Below are positions 44,212 through 45,451 of a stretch of 45,451 nt of DNA, in pieces. The translations under genes were made by a program, and so were the position numbers. Location of the stretch: assembly GCA_013153055.1 (NCBI GenBank), contig JAADFE010000071.1, positions 1-45,451 on the forward strand. Direction: 5' to 3'. Below the pieces are notes generated by a model that saw only the letters and a program-made list of their open reading frames with translations, did no database searches and was not told the origin of the DNA. Each line of letters begins with the position of its first letter. The first letter of the stretch is position 1. The DNA is from Campylobacterota bacterium. GTDB lineage: Bacteria > Campylobacterota > Campylobacteria > Campylobacterales > Sulfurovaceae.

Positions 44212-45451
44212 TTATGAATTTTTCTTCATCCAATTTTCTAAAAATAGCACTTGCTCCTCTGCCTCTTTGTACCCTTTTTGAGCTGATTTTTTGTACCACT
44301 CTAAGGCTTTTTGGTTTTCGTTGTTTCGGTCGTAGATGAGTCCTAGTTCTAGCATGATTTTGGCTCTCTCTGTATCTGTTTTTGCCTCTTTGAGTTCCAA
44401 AAGCCAATAGCTTGGATTATATCTACTCCAGATAGGTTTTGTGTATGGTATTTTTGTTTTTTTTAGCTGAACTCCTTCAAGTTTGGCTTGGAGTTGCTGT
44501 TCTAGTGAAGCGATTTCATCACTTATAACCTCTTTACTAAAATCTTTTAAAGTCCATACTTTTATAGTACCATTCCAAGAGCTTGATATAATTTTAGAGC
44601 CATCTGGTGAAAAGGCTAATGAAGTAATAGGGTTTTTAGTTTTTATATTCATCGCAATTTTTGTATAAGGATAATTACTTATAATACTCCTCGCTTCTGC
44701 AAAAGCATTAGTCTCATCAAACTTCTCACTAAATTTTGTTAGAGCAGAGTAAGCAAAAAAGTTTGCTTTTAAAAAATCTTTTTGGATTATAAAACTTTTT
44801 GCCTTTTCCAAAAGTGCCAAACCGATATTATGATTTGCCTTTTCCACCTCATTTTGTAAAACTATATTTGCTCTGTCTGTTTCTATCTTTCTCCACCATA
44901 CAAATCCCAAAATAGAACCAATCCCAGCAATCATAAAGTTTCTTCTGGATTTTAGTCTCTTCTCTTTTTCCTCTTGTATGAGTTTTTTTTGTCTCTCTTT
45001 TTCTGCTTTTTCTTTTTTGGCTTTATCTTCGCTCTCATTGATAAACTCCAAAAGCTCTTTATCTTTTATTTTGTCTCTATACTCTAATGCGTTATCGAGA
45101 TTTAGACCACTTAACAAGGCTCTTTTATTTTTGTCGTTTTCTGTCCAAGTCTTATAAAATATCTCAAGTTGGGATTTAAATATCAAAAATCCCTCCTCTT
45201 CACTTATCCATTCATGTAGTTTATCCCAACTACTTATCAAAGCCTCATGAGCAATCTCTATACTGTTATCATCTTTGATAAATAATCTCTTGCTAACAAA
45301 CTGCTCTACTATAGGGTATAGCTTATTAGGAATATCCTCAACCCTAGCACTCCTCTTGGCGATACTCTCATCACTAGAGAGTTGAATGAGATGGTTTAAA
45401 AATAGCTCTTTGAGTAGTTTTGGCTCTTTGATGTTTTTGTAGATTTTTTCT
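44212..45451 (-). CDS. STAND-type NTPase C-terminal part with one WD40 repeat and Sel1-like tail, N-terminus outside window
   Basis: The frame is open to the right edge, so the gene is 5'-partial (about 412 codons seen). The visible start has the winged-helix signature that follows nSTAND NTPase domains: LYPIVEQFVSKRLFIKD and IEIAHEALISSWDKLHEWI. Next come a charged coil (KKEKAEKERQKKLIQEEKEKR), one TM helix (about 45 residues on: NFMIAGIGSILGFVWW), a helical region, a single WD40 repeat (ITSLAFSPDGSKIISSSWNGTIKVW) and a Sel1/TPR unit (DRNNENQKALEWYKKSAQKGYKEAEEQ). Related proteins carry many WD40 repeats; only one remains here. A TTG at 45240 is not the true start. STAND proteins are signalling or defence switches; the role here is inferred. 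Confidence 0.75.
   Translation of the reverse strand, partial: EKIYKNIKEPKLLKELFLNHLIQLSSDESIAKRSARVEDIPNKLYPIVEQFVSKRLFIKDDNSIEIAHEALISSWDKLHEWISEEEGFLIFKSQLEIFYKTWTENDKNKRALLSGLNLDNALEYRDKIKDKELLEFINESEDKAKKEKAEKERQKKLIQEEKEKRLKSRRNFMIAGIGSILGFVWWRKIETDRANIVLQNEVEKANHNIGLALLEKAKSFIIQKDFLKANFFAYSALTKFSEKFDETNAFAEARSIISNYPYTKIAMNIKTKNPITSLAFSPDGSKIISSSWNGTIKVWTLKDFSKEVISDEIASLEQQLQAKLEGVQLKKTKIPYTKPIWSRYNPSYWLLELKEAKTDTERAKIMLELGLIYDRNNENQKALEWYKKSAQKGYKEAEEQVLFLENWMKKNS

Overview
The window looks like a chromosomal segment of a low-GC member of the Campylobacterota (Epsilonproteobacteria), probably a free-living sulfur- or hydrogen-oxidising type near Sulfurimonas/Sulfurovum. This is inferred from the A+T-rich coding style, dense operons with 1-8 nt overlaps, promoters with a clear TATAAT box but no obvious -35, and gene content: succinyl-CoA ligase SucCD and an NfnAB-type transhydrogenase (both fit a reductive TCA cycle), NhaD, TlyA, HolA, a DUF721 protein and several large hybrid histidine kinases. 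No rRNA, tRNA or CRISPR array was seen.

Layout. 1-6249 (minus): 2083 codons of a giant secreted repeat protein running off the left edge. 6483-11832 (minus): a four-gene phosphorelay operon (PAS protein, HPt protein, NIT-type hybrid kinase, stand-alone receiver) just upstream of it. 12003-18210 (minus): a packed operon of a DUF721 protein, two zinc-ribbon/DUF4178 proteins, a Ser/Gly-rich small membrane protein, DUF350, a membrane-fused spermidine-synthase homologue and uvrC. 18181-26818 (plus): a 44-residue lipoprotein, nadB, nhaD, a DUF1931 doublet histone, an HdeD-like protein, guaA, a DUF11-like periplasmic protein, a KefB-type antiporter and a DUF2238 protein. 26784-30648 (minus): ribF, tlyA and a second hybrid kinase. 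30792-34132 (plus): holA, a decayed partial copy of holA, a DUF805/DUF1566 protein and a lipoprotein. 34193-37028 (minus): coiled-coil membrane protein, M48 protease and YjgN/DUF898 protein. 37181-39459 (plus): nfnAB. 40052-42099 (plus): sucCD. 42222-44202: a REP/RAYT island. 44212 to the right edge (minus): a STAND-type WD40/Sel1 protein.

Three regions look most worth following. First, in the REP/RAYT island the RAYT transposase gene is split by a 270-bp TA-flanked palindromic element. Removing the element with one TA restores the reading frame exactly. The element carries interleaved inverted repeats, and the RAYT stop codon lies in the first REP of an adjacent array with an exact 126-bp period. 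Second, the zinc-ribbon/DUF4178 - DUF350 - membrane spermidine-synthase operon looks like a membrane-associated polyamine or lipid system of unknown role; its first gene has no usable start codon upstream of its zinc ribbon and carries a GC-rich inverted repeat there. Third, the phosphorelay operon includes an HPt protein with a second HPt-like domain that has lost its histidine, and kinases whose catalytic receiver is flanked by degenerate receivers.

How the genes work together: SucCD and NfnAB would link the (reductive) TCA cycle with ferredoxin/NADPH balance. NhaD, the KefB-type antiporter and HdeD point to ion and pH homeostasis. The kinases, PAS and HPt proteins form signalling relays, one next to the giant surface protein. 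HolA and the DUF721 protein belong to replication, and both appear to be read from leaderless transcripts.
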